The notes below the pieces were generated by a model. That model was not told the DNA's origin and ran no database searches. It saw only the letters and a program-made list of their open reading frames with translations. From Hyphomicrobiales bacterium (lineage in GTDB: Bacteria > Pseudomonadota > Alphaproteobacteria > Rhizobiales > Xanthobacteraceae), in assembly GCA_017305665.1 (NCBI GenBank), contig JAFKKH010000033.1:1-61591 (forward strand): 61,591 bases of DNA. The letters run 5' to 3'. This document shows, piece after piece, positions 25,233 through 34,014 of this stretch. A program made the position numbers and the translations under genes. The first letter of the stretch is position 1, and each line of letters starts with the position of its first letter.

Positions 25233-26395
25233 TTCACGATCCGCAAGTGAGTCGCATTCGGCGACGATCTGTCCCGCGAAGGATGGGCGGCGACGTCAAG
25301 TTGCGACAGGTAAGGGTCCGGCTTAACCGGCGCGTCGGCTTCCCAGAAGATGTCAAACTGTCCCTGCGCGGTCGAAACCGCCAGCCGCGGCGTAAGGACG
25401 CAATGATTGTTGTCGCCGTCGATCCACACCGGTCCTTGCGGCGAATCGTAGCGATAACCTGCTGCGGCGCGGCGCACTTCGCCGATGTCGGCCGTGCCCG
25501 CCCGCTGAATCGCACGCGCCAGGAGGTGGACCGCGACGTAGGCCGACTGCCCGTCAACAGACGGACAGCTGGTCTCACCATGAGATGCCTTCCAGCGATC
25601 GACGAAAGCGCGGTTCTCCGGAAGGTGGATGCTTTCGAAGTAAGCTGACGACGTGATGCATCCGGCGGAAGCCGGTCCGACGATCTTGAGTTCGGGTTCG
25701 CAGAGGCTGCAACTCAGCATCGGAATCGCGAGGCCGGCGGACGTGGTGGCGGCATGAAAGGCACGGATGAAATCGTAGCTGGAGCTGCCGACGAGCGTGT
25801 TGAAGACCACCGGCGGCTTGCGGCGGACGATTTCATCGACGATGTGTTCCACCGCGCTTTCGCCGAGTTCGAGCAGTCGCTCCGCCAGCACGCTGCCCTG
25901 CGCGGCAGTCACCAGTTCGCGCGTGACGCGATTGGTTTCCCAGGTCCAGACATAATTGGAGCCGACGCAAAAGATGTGGCGCGAGATGTTGTCGAGCACA
26001 TAGCGCACCAGCGGCAGCACGTTGTGATTGGGCGAGGCGCCGACATAAATGACGTTGTCAGAGCATTCGAATCCCTCGTAGCGCGCGGGGTACCACAGCA
26101 GGCGATCGGTGCGCTCGACGATCGGAAGAACCTGCTTGCGCGACGCCGACGTATAGCAGCCGATGATATGCGCTGCGCCGGCGTTGCGGATGAGATCGTC
26201 GCAGACCGTGTGATATTCCGCGATGACGCCGTGCGGGTCGCGGACGTGGGCGGCGATCCTGAAATCGAAATCGGCGCTGTCGTTGATTTCGGAAACCGCC
26301 ATCAGCGCAGCTTTAAGGATTTCTCGCCCCATCGCCTGATAGGGACCGGATTGTGAGCACACAATGCCAACAGGAATGGATGGCTTCGTCATCAA
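25229..26395 (-). CDS. amiC: AmiC-type cytoplasmic amide sensor
   Basis: A 388-residue periplasmic-binding-protein fold of the urea/amide receptor family, but without a signal peptide: the mature fold begins at once with PVGIVCSQSGPYQAMGREIL. Further markers are NVIYVGASPNHNVLPLVRY and SNYVWTWETNR. In Pseudomonas, AmiC holds AmiR inactive until a short amide binds. Coupling to amiR by an ATGA overlap supports the same sensor/antiterminator pair here. It is divergent from the amidase operon. Confidence 0.9.
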   Translation of the reverse strand: MMTKPSIPVGIVCSQSGPYQAMGREILKAALMAVSEINDSADFDFRIAAHVRDPHGVIAEYHTVCDDLIRNAGAAHIIGCYTSASRKQVLPIVERTDRLLWYPARYEGFECSDNVIYVGASPNHNVLPLVRYVLDNISRHIFCVGSNYVWTWETNRVTRELVTAAQGSVLAERLLELGESAVEHIVDEIVRRKPPVVFNTLVGSSSYDFIRAFHAATTSAGLAIPMLSCSLCEPELKIVGPASAGCITSSAYFESIHLPENRAFVDRWKASHGETSCPSVDGQSAYVAVHLLARAIQRAGTADIGEVRRAAAGYRYDSPQGPVWIDGDNNHCVLTPRLAVSTAQGQFDIFWEADAPVKPDPYLSQLDVAAHPSRDRSSPNATHLRIVK

Positions 26396-26777
26396 ATGCT
26401 TTCTGCGGAGCTGCGAGCCGGGATCAGACCATCATGACCGGTGGATGCGCAAGCGTCTTGCTTATTTGTAGTGCAGCGCACTCGCTAAATTTGTGCAGCC
26501 TTCCTCGTTGACATTGCGCTGGCCGCGAACCTAGAATTTCATTGTTAGGGTTTGCTGTCGAACCTGGCTTGCTTCGATCTGGCCGATGACGTCCCGATCT
26601 TTGCATCACGTGCCGTTCGAACCTGGACCCGTAAGATAGATCATAGTTGCGGCATTGGAGCCATTCGTCACCTCACTCGAGAGGTGCGGGTGGCTTTTTT
26701 CGTTTGTCGCTGGAGAACCCTTGGCGAGGTGCGCGCTTCGTCAAAACGATGATGCATGCGCGCGCGGAGAAAAAGCG
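26396..26777 (+). promoter_or_regulatory. amiC/amidase intergenic region with ANTAR-type attenuator leader
   Basis: This gene-free stretch separates the divergent amiC and amidase genes. Its right half is the amidase leader. A hairpin GGC-ATTGGA-GCC (26651-26662) has a six-base loop with A at position 1 and G at position 4, the ANTAR-binding signature, and its 3' arm is the base of the terminator that follows. A weaker candidate first hairpin has loop ATAGAT (26636-26641) but an A/A mismatch in its stem. TCGAACCTGG occurs twice (26558-26567, 26617-26626). I could not fix the promoter. Confidence 0.7.
26660..26700 (+). terminator. Intrinsic terminator in the amidase leader (attenuator)
   Basis: GCCATTCG then a bulged T then CACCTC pairs with GAGGTG and CGGGTGGC: 14 pairs including two G-U, with a six-base loop ACTCGA, followed directly by TTTTTT (26695-26700). 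It stands about 80 bases before the amidase ATG, inside its leader, so transcription would stop unless antiterminated. The overlap with the A1/G4 hairpin gives the switch expected for AmiR. Confidence 0.88.
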
Positions 26778-28178
26778 ATGGCAGCTACCGATCTTCATTA
26801 TCTCGGTCTGGTCGAAATCGGACAGCAGATTCATGCGAAGAAGCTGTCGTCGGTTGAAGTGACGAAAGCGATGATCGAGCGGATCGGGCGGCTCGACGGC
26901 AAGCTTAAGAGCTACGCCTACATCATGGCGGACTCGGCGCTTGCGGAAGCCGCGTCCGCCGAAAAGGAAATCGTTTCCGGCAAGATCAGGGGGCCGCTTC
27001 ACGGCGTGCCCGTCGCCGTCAAGGATCTGTGCTGGGCCAAGGGTGCGCCGGCCGCACACGGCATGACCATTCACAGCGATTACCGGCCCAGCGAGGATGC
27101 TACCGTCGTTGCGCGCCTGAAGAATGCCGGTGCGGTTATCCTCGGCAAGCTGCAGCAGACCGAAGGCGCCTATGCCGATCATCATCCGAAAATTGATCCG
27201 CCGAAGAACCCGTGGGGCGCGGAGCTGTGGCCCGGCGCGTCGTCGAGCGGTTCGGGTGTCGCGACCGCAGCGGGTCTTTGTTTCGGATCGCTCGGCACCG
27301 ATACCGGCGGGTCGATCCGGTTTCCGTCGGCGGCCAATGGCATCACCGGACTGAAGCCAACTTGGGGACGGGTCAGCCGCTACGGCGCTTACGAACTCGC
27401 AGCGACGCTCGATCACATCGGGCCGATGACGCGCAGCGCCGTCGATTGCGGTGCCATGCTCGGCGTGATCGCGGGGCAGGATGCAAAGGATACGACCGCG
27501 GTGACGTTGCCGGTGCCCGACTATCTCGCCGGTCTATCCGGCGATTTGCGGGGCATTACTATCGGTATCGACCGGCGATGGACTGGCGAAGGCACAGATG
27601 AAGCTGCCCGCAAGGTTCTCGGCGAAGGTCTGCGGGCCGCGACTGATCTCGGCGCGAAAATTCAGGAGATCAAATTTCCGGATCCAAAGGCTGTGATCGA
27701 CGACTGGTTTCCATTGTGCGGCATCGAGGCGGCCGTCGCCCACGAGCAGACCTATCCGGCGCGGAAGGCCGAGTACGGGCCGGGTCTTGCCGGCTTGCTC
27801 GATCTTGGCCGACAGCAATCTGGCACCGACTACCAGAAGATCGTTTTGCGGCGCGAAGCGTTTCGCGGTGCGGTGCGAATGCTGTTCGAGTCAGTCGATC
27901 TGATCGCGGTGCCGGCGCAGCCCTACGCGGCGCCGACGCTGGCGAAGCTTGCCTCGCTCGGCGAGGACGCGTCGCTGATTACAGGCCTGCTCCGCTTCAC
28001 CTGTCCGTTCGATATGAGCGGAAGTCCGACGATCACGCTGCCTGGTGGCTTTGCCGCGAACGGCGGTCCGCTCGCGTTCCAGTTTGTCGGACGTCACTTC
28101 GAGGAGGCGGGTCTGGTCCGGGCAGGCGATGCGTTCCAGCGCGTGACCGACTGGCACAAGCGTCATCCCGCTCTCTGA
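26778..28178 (+). CDS. Amidase-signature family amidase, first copy
   Basis: A 466-residue amidase of the amidase-signature (AS) family. The Ser-cisSer-Lys triad is visible: lysine in VPVAVKDLCW, serine in GASSSGSGVA and serine in GTDTGGSIRFP. These enzymes hydrolyse a carboxamide to acid and ammonia. The ATG at 26778 is chosen because GGAGA lies 8 bases before it and because longer in-frame starts would lie before the leader terminator. The next gene, an FmdA-type formamidase, follows after 18 bases. Pseudomonas uses a nitrilase-fold AmiE at this place; here an AS-family enzyme is under apparent AmiR control. A close paralogue is at 34833. Confidence 0.92.
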   Translation: MAATDLHYLGLVEIGQQIHAKKLSSVEVTKAMIERIGRLDGKLKSYAYIMADSALAEAASAEKEIVSGKIRGPLHGVPVAVKDLCWAKGAPAAHGMTIHSDYRPSEDATVVARLKNAGAVILGKLQQTEGAYADHHPKIDPPKNPWGAELWPGASSSGSGVATAAGLCFGSLGTDTGGSIRFPSAANGITGLKPTWGRVSRYGAYELAATLDHIGPMTRSAVDCGAMLGVIAGQDAKDTTAVTLPVPDYLAGLSGDLRGITIGIDRRWTGEGTDEAARKVLGEGLRAATDLGAKIQEIKFPDPKAVIDDWFPLCGIEAAVAHEQTYPARKAEYGPGLAGLLDLGRQQSGTDYQKIVLRREAFRGAVRMLFESVDLIAVPAQPYAAPTLAKLASLGEDASLITGLLRFTCPFDMSGSPTITLPGGFAANGGPLAFQFVGRHFEEAGLVRAGDAFQRVTDWHKRHPAL

Positions 28179-28196
28179 TTTTAAGGAGTCGTTCGC

Positions 28197-29195
28197 ATGG
28201 CTGCGGAAGATTGGTTGTCGAATTCCATCATGTCGAAGCGTGCGCTCGCCAAGGGAAAGGCGGGGACGACGCACAGCCTGACCATCGGCGAGCAGGGGGG
28301 CTTTTACTACGTGTATGGCCCCTATGCGAAACCAACGCTGTCGATCGATCCGGGTAGCATCGTGGTCGTCGAAACCGAAGACGCGTTCGGCGGCGTACTC
28401 ACCAAGGAAAGCGACAGCCCGACGGCGAAGCTGAACTTTCCGTATCTCAATCCGCAAAGCGGACCGATCGCGGTCAAGGGCGCCAAGAAAGGTGATTGCC
28501 TTGCCGTCTATATTCGCGACGTAGAAACACGCGGCGAGCAGCCGGCCGGAACGACCTGCATCATTCCGGAATTTGGCGGACTGGTTGGGACCAGTTCCAC
28601 GGCGCTGCTCAATCCACCGCTGCCCGAGCGCGTCAAGAAGCTGCACGTCGACCGCGACGGCGTGCGCTGGAGCGACAAGATCACGCTGCCTTATGAACCG
28701 TTCATTGGCACGATCGGCGTATCGCCCGAGATCGAGGCGATCTCCTCTCTGCAGCCGGACTATCACGGTGGCAACATGGACCTGCCGGATGTCGCGCCGG
28801 GCGCCATTATCTACTTCCCCGTCCACACCGACGGCGGATTGCTCTACGTCGGCGATTGCCACGCCACCCAAGGCGATGGCGAACTGTCGGGCGTCGCGCT
28901 CGAGCAGCGCGCGACGGTGACGCTCCAGATCGATCTCATCAAAGGCTGGAGCTTTGCGTGGCCACGGCTCGAGACTCGCGACTTTATTATGACGATCGGA
29001 AGCGCGCGCCCGCTCGAGGACGCGGCTCGCATCGCCTATCGCGAACTCACGCGATGGATGAGTGCAGACTACGGCTTTGACGAGATCGACGCATACATGC
29101 TGTTGAGCCAGGCAGGACGCATGCGGCTCGGCAACATGGTCGATCCGAAATACACGATGGGTGCGTCGATCCTGAAAAAATACCTCAAGGCGTGA
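28197..29195 (+). CDS. fmdA: Formamidase/acetamidase (FmdA/AmdA family)
   Basis: A 332-residue enzyme of the acetamidase/formamidase family, which hydrolyses short aliphatic amides to ammonium and the acid. Markers are DPGSIVVVETEDAFGG, GPIAVKGAKKGDCLAVYI, EPFIGTIGVSPE and the glycine/histidine-rich YHGGNMDLPD and GGLLYVGDCHATQGDGE. Length and order of motifs are normal, with no signal peptide. AAGGAG precedes the ATG at 28197; a second ATG at 28230 is possible. It sits between an amidase and the receptor of an amide-type ABC importer, so the locus imports amides and releases ammonia. Confidence 0.9.
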   Translation: MAAEDWLSNSIMSKRALAKGKAGTTHSLTIGEQGGFYYVYGPYAKPTLSIDPGSIVVVETEDAFGGVLTKESDSPTAKLNFPYLNPQSGPIAVKGAKKGDCLAVYIRDVETRGEQPAGTTCIIPEFGGLVGTSSTALLNPPLPERVKKLHVDRDGVRWSDKITLPYEPFIGTIGVSPEIEAISSLQPDYHGGNMDLPDVAPGAIIYFPVHTDGGLLYVGDCHATQGDGELSGVALEQRATVTLQIDLIKGWSFAWPRLETRDFIMTIGSARPLEDAARIAYRELTRWMSADYGFDEIDAYMLLSQAGRMRLGNMVDPKYTMGASILKKYLKA

Positions 29196-29227
29196 ACTTC
29201 ACTGGCTTTCAAACAGGGGATATTGCG

Positions 29228-30466
29228 ATGGAATCAAGACATCTGCTCAGAATTGCGTTTCTTGGCCTCATGCTCGGCGCGGCGGGGTTCAGCACGGCTC
29301 AGGCGGCCGATCCTTCGCTCAAAGTCGGTCTGCTCGAGGATGTTTCGGGCGACCTCGCGTTCATGGGCATGCCGAAGCTCCACGGTTCGCAACTTGCGGT
29401 CGAGGAGATCAACAAGAGCGGCGGCATCCTAGGACGCCAGGTCGAACTCATCCATCTCGATCCGCAGGGCGACAATGCGCGCTATCAGGAATTCGCTCGG
29501 CGTCTGCTCAACCGCGACAAGGTCGATGTGCTAATTGGCGGTATCACGTCCGCATCGCGCGAAGCCCTCCGTCCGATCGTGGATCGCACCAGCACGCCGT
29601 ACTTCTACACCAACCAATACGAAGGAGGTGTCTGCGACGCAAATATGATCAGTACGGGTGCTGTCCCTGAACAACAGTTCTCGACGCTGATCCCCTGGAT
29701 GGTCGAGAAGTTCGGTAAGAAGGTTTACGTGGTCGCCGCAGACTACAATTTTGGCCACATTTCAGCTGAGTGGAATCGGAAGATTCTGAAAGGACTGGGT
29801 GGCGAAGTTGTCGGCGAGGAATTCATCCCGCTCGGCGTCTCGCAGTTCGCACAAACTATCCAGAATATTCAAAAGGCCAAACCGGATTGGCTTTTGATGC
29901 TGAACGTTGGCGCGGCTCAGGATTCGTTTTTCGAACAGGCCGCCGCGGCAAAGCTCAATCTGCCGATGGGATCATCCATCAAGATCATGCTGGGATTCGA
30001 GCATAAGCGTTTCAAGCCGCCGGCACTGAACAATATGCACGCCACTGCGAACTGGTTCGAGGAAATCGACACGCCGGAAGCCAATGCCTTCAAGAAGCGC
30101 TGGCATGCCAAGTTCCCGAATGAAATGTACATCAATGACATGGGCTACAACGCATATCATGCGATCTACATGTACAAGATGCTGGTCGAGAAAGCGAAGT
30201 CGACCAAGCTTGCAGACCTTCGTAAGGTGATTGCGACGGGCGATGCGTGTATCGATGCAGCAGAGGGTCGAATCTGCATTGATCCGAAAAGCCAGCATAC
30301 GTCGCATCGTATGCGCCTGATCTCCGTGGGGCCGCAGCATCAGGTGACGGTCGAAAAAGATTACGGAGTGATCCAGCCTTATTGGCTGGGCCAGATCGGC
30401 TGCGATCTCACCAAGAGCAATCCAAAGGATCAGTACACACCAAATCATCTCCCAAAGAAATCGTGA
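29228..30466 (+). CDS. Urea/short-chain amide ABC transporter receptor
   Basis: A 412-residue periplasmic receptor related to UrtA/FmdD and to AmiC. It has a signal peptide (MESRHLLRIAFLG to TAQAAD) and the fold begins LKVGLLEDVSGDLAFMG. Segments such as YFYTNQYEGGVCDANMISTG and YVVAADYNFGHISAEWNR parallel the AmiC pattern, so sensor and transporter may bind the same ligand class. GGGG precedes the ATG at 29228. A large hairpin follows the gene before the permeases, consistent with higher receptor expression. Confidence 0.88.
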   Translation: MESRHLLRIAFLGLMLGAAGFSTAQAADPSLKVGLLEDVSGDLAFMGMPKLHGSQLAVEEINKSGGILGRQVELIHLDPQGDNARYQEFARRLLNRDKVDVLIGGITSASREALRPIVDRTSTPYFYTNQYEGGVCDANMISTGAVPEQQFSTLIPWMVEKFGKKVYVVAADYNFGHISAEWNRKILKGLGGEVVGEEFIPLGVSQFAQTIQNIQKAKPDWLLMLNVGAAQDSFFEQAAAAKLNLPMGSSIKIMLGFEHKRFKPPALNNMHATANWFEEIDTPEANAFKKRWHAKFPNEMYINDMGYNAYHAIYMYKMLVEKAKSTKLADLRKVIATGDACIDAAEGRICIDPKSQHTSHRMRLISVGPQHQVTVEKDYGVIQPYWLGQIGCDLTKSNPKDQYTPNHLPKKS

Positions 30467-30475
30467 TGTATTGCG

Positions 30476-30513
30476 GCATGAGTCTTGCTCGGGCAATCGG
30501 GCAAGACTCATGC
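30476..30513 (+). other. Intercistronic 13-bp hairpin after the receptor gene
   Basis: GCATGAGTCTTGC (30476-30488) pairs perfectly with GCAAGACTCATGC (30501-30513) across a 12-base loop. No T-run follows, so it is probably not a terminator. Such hairpins after receptor genes protect the upstream mRNA from 3' exonucleases and let the receptor outnumber the permeases. Confidence 0.7.
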
Positions 30514-30566
30514 ACTGATGGTGGTCGCGGAGCTGCATAGTGCGCCGCGTGCGGAAAGGGACAAGG

Positions 30567-31436
30567 ATGTCGGCGGCCGATCTATTCTCGTTCTTCTATC
30601 AGTTCGCCGACGTGTTCGCCTTTTTGATTTTGTCGGCGTCCGGATTGGCCATCGTGTTCGGCATGATGGGCATCATCAACATGGCGCACGGTGAATTTAT
30701 CATGTGCGGCGCCTATGTCACCGTGGGATTGGTGAATCTTGGCGTGCCTCTTGCTCTCGCGCAGATATTGGCGGCGATTGCGGCCGGGCTGATCGGGGTC
30801 GTTGTTGAGTATTTCATCGTGCGTCGTTTCTATAAACGTCCGCTAGATTCGCTTCTTGCCACCTGGGGGCTGAGCTTGATTGTTACGCAGTCGATGCTGT
30901 TGATCGTCGGGTCATCGATACGGGGAATCGGAACTCCGGAAGGCAGCTTTGCGGTTGGCGACTATACATTCTCGACCTATCGCCTTGTCCTGTTCGCCTG
31001 CGCGGTCGCAGTTCTGGTCGGCCTCTACATCATTTTCATGAAAACGCGCTTCGGTGTGTTGGCCCGTGCAACGATGCAGAACGCAGCGATGGCGAAGGCT
31101 CTGGGCGCAAGAACGGGACGTATCTATGCCATCAGCTTCGGAATCGGTGCTGGCCTCGCAGGACTTTGCGGTGCGCTCTATGCACCGACGATGACGTTGA
31201 TTCCGACGATGGGGGCGACCTTCATTGTTGAGAGTTTTGTCACTGTTGTGGTTGGCGGTGCCAACGTGCTGCTTGGAACGGCGCCCGCGGCGATCTTCCT
31301 GGCCATGATCAGAATGGCGCTAAATGCAAGCTATGGTCAGATCATTGGTCAAATCGGTATGTTGTTCGCGGTCATCATGATTATTCGTATTCTGCCTGAG
31401 GGGCTGTCCAGCGTGCTCGTCCGGCGCGGGCGTTGA
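30567..31436 (+). CDS. Branched-chain/urea-type ABC permease (LivH/UrtB-like)
   Basis: A 289-residue inner-membrane permease with about eight hydrophobic segments. The LivH signature is clear: LSASGLAIVFGMMGIINMAH, followed by GEF. The C-terminal FIVESFVTVVVGGANVLLGT is also typical. The ATG at 30567 follows GGAAAGGGACAAGG; a GTG at 30540 would add nine residues. It forms a heterodimer with the next permease in the five-part importer encoded by 29228-33941. Confidence 0.92.
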   Translation: MSAADLFSFFYQFADVFAFLILSASGLAIVFGMMGIINMAHGEFIMCGAYVTVGLVNLGVPLALAQILAAIAAGLIGVVVEYFIVRRFYKRPLDSLLATWGLSLIVTQSMLLIVGSSIRGIGTPEGSFAVGDYTFSTYRLVLFACAVAVLVGLYIIFMKTRFGVLARATMQNAAMAKALGARTGRIYAISFGIGAGLAGLCGALYAPTMTLIPTMGATFIVESFVTVVVGGANVLLGTAPAAIFLAMIRMALNASYGQIIGQIGMLFAVIMIIRILPEGLSSVLVRRGR

Positions 31437-31448
31437 GCGGGGAACGTG

Positions 31449-32516
31449 ATGTTGAGATTGCTTGATGGCCCGCAGACCTTGGGAAAGGGACCAAAGTTCT
31501 GGGCCTGCTTCCTGGTCGTCCTCGTGGCTGCACTGATATATCCGCTGTTTGCCGATTCCTACGATGTCGGCAACTTTGCCTATTTCTTGCTTTGGATATT
31601 CATGGCGCTCGGGCTGAGTCTGATGTGGGGTTATGCCGGCATGTTGTCGTTCGGCCAAACCCTCTTTTTTGGCATTTCCGGCTACACTTACGGTGTGCTC
31701 GCAATCGTGATGGGCGGCGGCTCAACCACGATTGTGGCGCTTGTGCTGTCGGTGTGCATGGCGATGCTGGCGGCGGCGATCCTGGGTTACTTCATGATCT
31801 GGGGTGGAATCAGCGGAATTTTCTTTGGCATTGTAACGTTATCGGCGACCTTGGTGCTCGCTTTCTTTCTCGGGCAGACGGCCGGGTCGGAGTGGCACAT
31901 CGGGGCTGCACGCTTGAACGGCTTCAATGGCATGCAGGGCATGGATCCGCTTACTGTCGGAAGCCTCGATATCGAAGGTTCAGTGCTCTACTATTTCATG
32001 CTCGTGCTGATCGTGGTGGTCTATGTCGCGTTGCGCATGTTCGTGAATTCGAGCATCGGCAACGTCATCGTTGCCACGCGTGAGAATCCGCAACGAGCCG
32101 AGATGCTCGGCTACGACGTCCGCAAGTACCAGCTTCTGGCCTTTGTGATCGGCAGCGGGCTCGCGGGGCTCAGCGGAGCCCTCTACACGTCGTGGGGGCA
32201 GTTTATTACGCCATCCAGTATTGGGCTGCCGGCGGCCGCGATGCCGATCGTGTGGGTCGCTTTCTCCGGCCGGAGTGATCTGACCGCGACGCTGGTTGGT
32301 TCGTTCCTGTTACTGTTCGGCTTCCAGACTATCACGATCTACAGCCAGCAGGCCGCGCTGGTGTTGATGGGAGCGCTGCTGCTGGCGACGGTGATGGTCG
32401 CTCCGCAGGGATTCGTACTCGGCGTCGGACGTCTTATAGCCGTGCGCTGGAAGAGGTGGCGTGGCGGCGGAGTTGCGAAGACGGAGCCAGCCCGCCTTCA
32501 ACCTGACGAGGTCTGA
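31449..32516 (+). CDS. Branched-chain/urea-type ABC permease (LivM/UrtC-like)
   Basis: A 355-residue permease. The LivM-type motif LGLSLMWGYAGMLSFGQTLF is present, and the cytoplasmic loop carries RENPQRAEMLGYDVRKYQLL, which contacts the ATPases. About nine hydrophobic segments fit the family. It starts 12 bases after the LivH-like gene (ATG at 31449 with GCGGGGA upstream; a GTG lies just before). It is part of the amide-type importer of this operon. Confidence 0.92.
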   Translation: MLRLLDGPQTLGKGPKFWACFLVVLVAALIYPLFADSYDVGNFAYFLLWIFMALGLSLMWGYAGMLSFGQTLFFGISGYTYGVLAIVMGGGSTTIVALVLSVCMAMLAAAILGYFMIWGGISGIFFGIVTLSATLVLAFFLGQTAGSEWHIGAARLNGFNGMQGMDPLTVGSLDIEGSVLYYFMLVLIVVVYVALRMFVNSSIGNVIVATRENPQRAEMLGYDVRKYQLLAFVIGSGLAGLSGALYTSWGQFITPSSIGLPAAAMPIVWVAFSGRSDLTATLVGSFLLLFGFQTITIYSQQAALVLMGALLLATVMVAPQGFVLGVGRLIAVRWKRWRGGGVAKTEPARLQPDEV

Positions 32517-32518
32517 TC

Positions 32519-33241
32519 ATGACGCTTGTCGAGGTTAAAGGTGTATCGAAGCGCTTCGGCGGATTGACTGCGGTCTCAGGCGTCGACTTGACGGTCGATG
32601 CCGGCGAGGTTCATTGCCTGATCGGGCCGAATGGAGCTGGCAAGAGCACGCTTTTCAAACTGATCGTAGGACTCTATCCGCCGACACAGGGGCAGATATT
32701 GTTCGACTCCGTCGATATCACGCAGCAGCGCCCGTTTGCGCGCGTGCAGCGTGGCATGAGTATCAAGATGCAGGCGCCGAGTGTTTTCAGGGAGTTGCCG
32801 GTTCGCCAGAACATTCAGATCGCGCTTCAGGGGCACGTTTCGGGTGCGGAACGCGATCGCGAGGAGGAGCGGCTGCTCACGCTCCTCAATCTGGCGACCG
32901 AGGGGGAGAAACTCGCGGGGGCACTCTCGCATGGCCAGCAGCAATGGCTCGAGATCGGCATGGCGCTGGCTCTGCGGCCGCAACTGCTATTGCTTGATGA
33001 GCCGACTGCGGGGATGTCGCCAGAAGAAACGTTCAGGACCGGCGAACTCATCAAGACGTTTAACACCGGCGGTATGACGCTGCTGGTCGTCGAGCATGAC
33101 ATGGCGTTTGTGCGCCAGATCGCCCAGCGCGTCACAGTTTTGCATCTTGGCAAGATTTTTGCGCACGGCAGCCTGGAAGCCATTCTGCAGGACGAGAAGG
33201 TTGCCGAAATCTATCTTGGTAAGACACATGTCCACCACTGA
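32519..33241 (+). CDS. ABC transporter ATP-binding protein (LivG/UrtD-like)
   Basis: A 240-residue ATPase with Walker A GPNGAGKST (residues 36-44), a signature-like ALSHGQQQWLEIGMALALRP (HGQQQ replacing SGGQ, as in UrtD proteins), Walker B LLLLDEPTAGMSP and switch histidine VVEHDM. The SHGQQ variant is the hallmark that separates urea-type transporters from amino-acid LivG, so it supports urea or amide as cargo. It starts two bases after the permease stop and overlaps the next ATPase gene by 14 bases. Confidence 0.92.
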   Translation: MTLVEVKGVSKRFGGLTAVSGVDLTVDAGEVHCLIGPNGAGKSTLFKLIVGLYPPTQGQILFDSVDITQQRPFARVQRGMSIKMQAPSVFRELPVRQNIQIALQGHVSGAERDREEERLLTLLNLATEGEKLAGALSHGQQQWLEIGMALALRPQLLLLDEPTAGMSPEETFRTGELIKTFNTGGMTLLVVEHDMAFVRQIAQRVTVLHLGKIFAHGSLEAILQDEKVAEIYLGKTHVHH

Positions 33242-33941
33242 TCGAATTCTGGACGTCTCTGAGCTTTGGGCAGGTTATGTCGCCACGCCTATCCTTCAGG
33301 GTGTAAGCATGTCGGTGTCCCGCGGCGAGATCGTCGGCGTGATCGGGCGCAACGGAGTCGGCAAGTCGACACTGATGCGATGTCTGATCGGGCTTCTCGA
33401 TTCCTGGCAGGGGTCGATCACCTTTCTCGGCCGGGATGTGACCCGGCTGGAGGCCGATGCCCGGGCGCGCGCTGGATTCGGCTACATTCCGCAGGGACGA
33501 GATGTTTTCCCGCAGATGAGCGTCGAAGAGAATTTGCAAGTCGGCCAGCTGATAGGCGGGCCAAGCGGCAAGAAGTTTCCCGAACTCGTCTACGAGTATT
33601 TCCCGCGACTAAAAGAACGCCGCCGGCAGATGGCGGGAACCATGTCTGGCGGCGAGCAACAGCAACTTGCGATCGGGCGTGCACTCATCGGAAACCCCGC
33701 GTTGATGATCCTCGACGAGCCGTCCGAGGGGGTTCAGCCGTCGATCGTGCAGCAGATTTGCGAGGCGATGAAGTCGTTCCGGAACGAGCTTGGAACGACG
33801 ATTATATTCGTCGAGCAGAATCTCGACACGATTCTGGCGATCGCCGAGCGCTGCTACATCATGGAGAAAGGCAAGATTACGCGGTCGCTGACCGGCGATG
33901 ACGTCAACGCCGACAATGTTCGCGCCCAACTCCTGTTGTGA
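33228..33941 (+). CDS. ABC transporter ATP-binding protein (LivF/UrtE-like)
   Basis: A 237-residue ATPase with Walker A GRNGVGKST (residues 40-48), the conserved GFGYIPQGRDVFPQMSVEEN typical of UrtE, signature MSGGEQQQLAIGRALIGNP, Walker B LMILDEPSEGVQPS and VEQN at the switch position. PQGR and EGVQPS are usual for urea-type LivF proteins. The ATG at 33228 lies inside the end of the preceding gene. It completes the receptor, two-permease and two-ATPase importer. Confidence 0.92.
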   Translation: MSTTDRILDVSELWAGYVATPILQGVSMSVSRGEIVGVIGRNGVGKSTLMRCLIGLLDSWQGSITFLGRDVTRLEADARARAGFGYIPQGRDVFPQMSVEENLQVGQLIGGPSGKKFPELVYEYFPRLKERRRQMAGTMSGGEQQQLAIGRALIGNPALMILDEPSEGVQPSIVQQICEAMKSFRNELGTTIIFVEQNLDTILAIAERCYIMEKGKITRSLTGDDVNADNVRAQLLL

Positions 33942-34014
33942 GACCGCTCGCGTTTCACGGCGGGCTTGTCCGTGAAGTCATCGTTGATCTCGAGGTATCA
34001 GGGAGGGAGACGAC

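Noticed and set aside
26558-26626. Direct repeat TCGAACCTGG as an operator pair
   Set aside because: Spacing of 59 bases is not a whole number of helical turns and no symmetry is present; too weak on its own.
26655-26777. Longer amidase start at 26655
   Set aside because: It would place the ATG inside the leader hairpin and terminator; the ATG at 26778 has a ribosome site and a family-typical N terminus.
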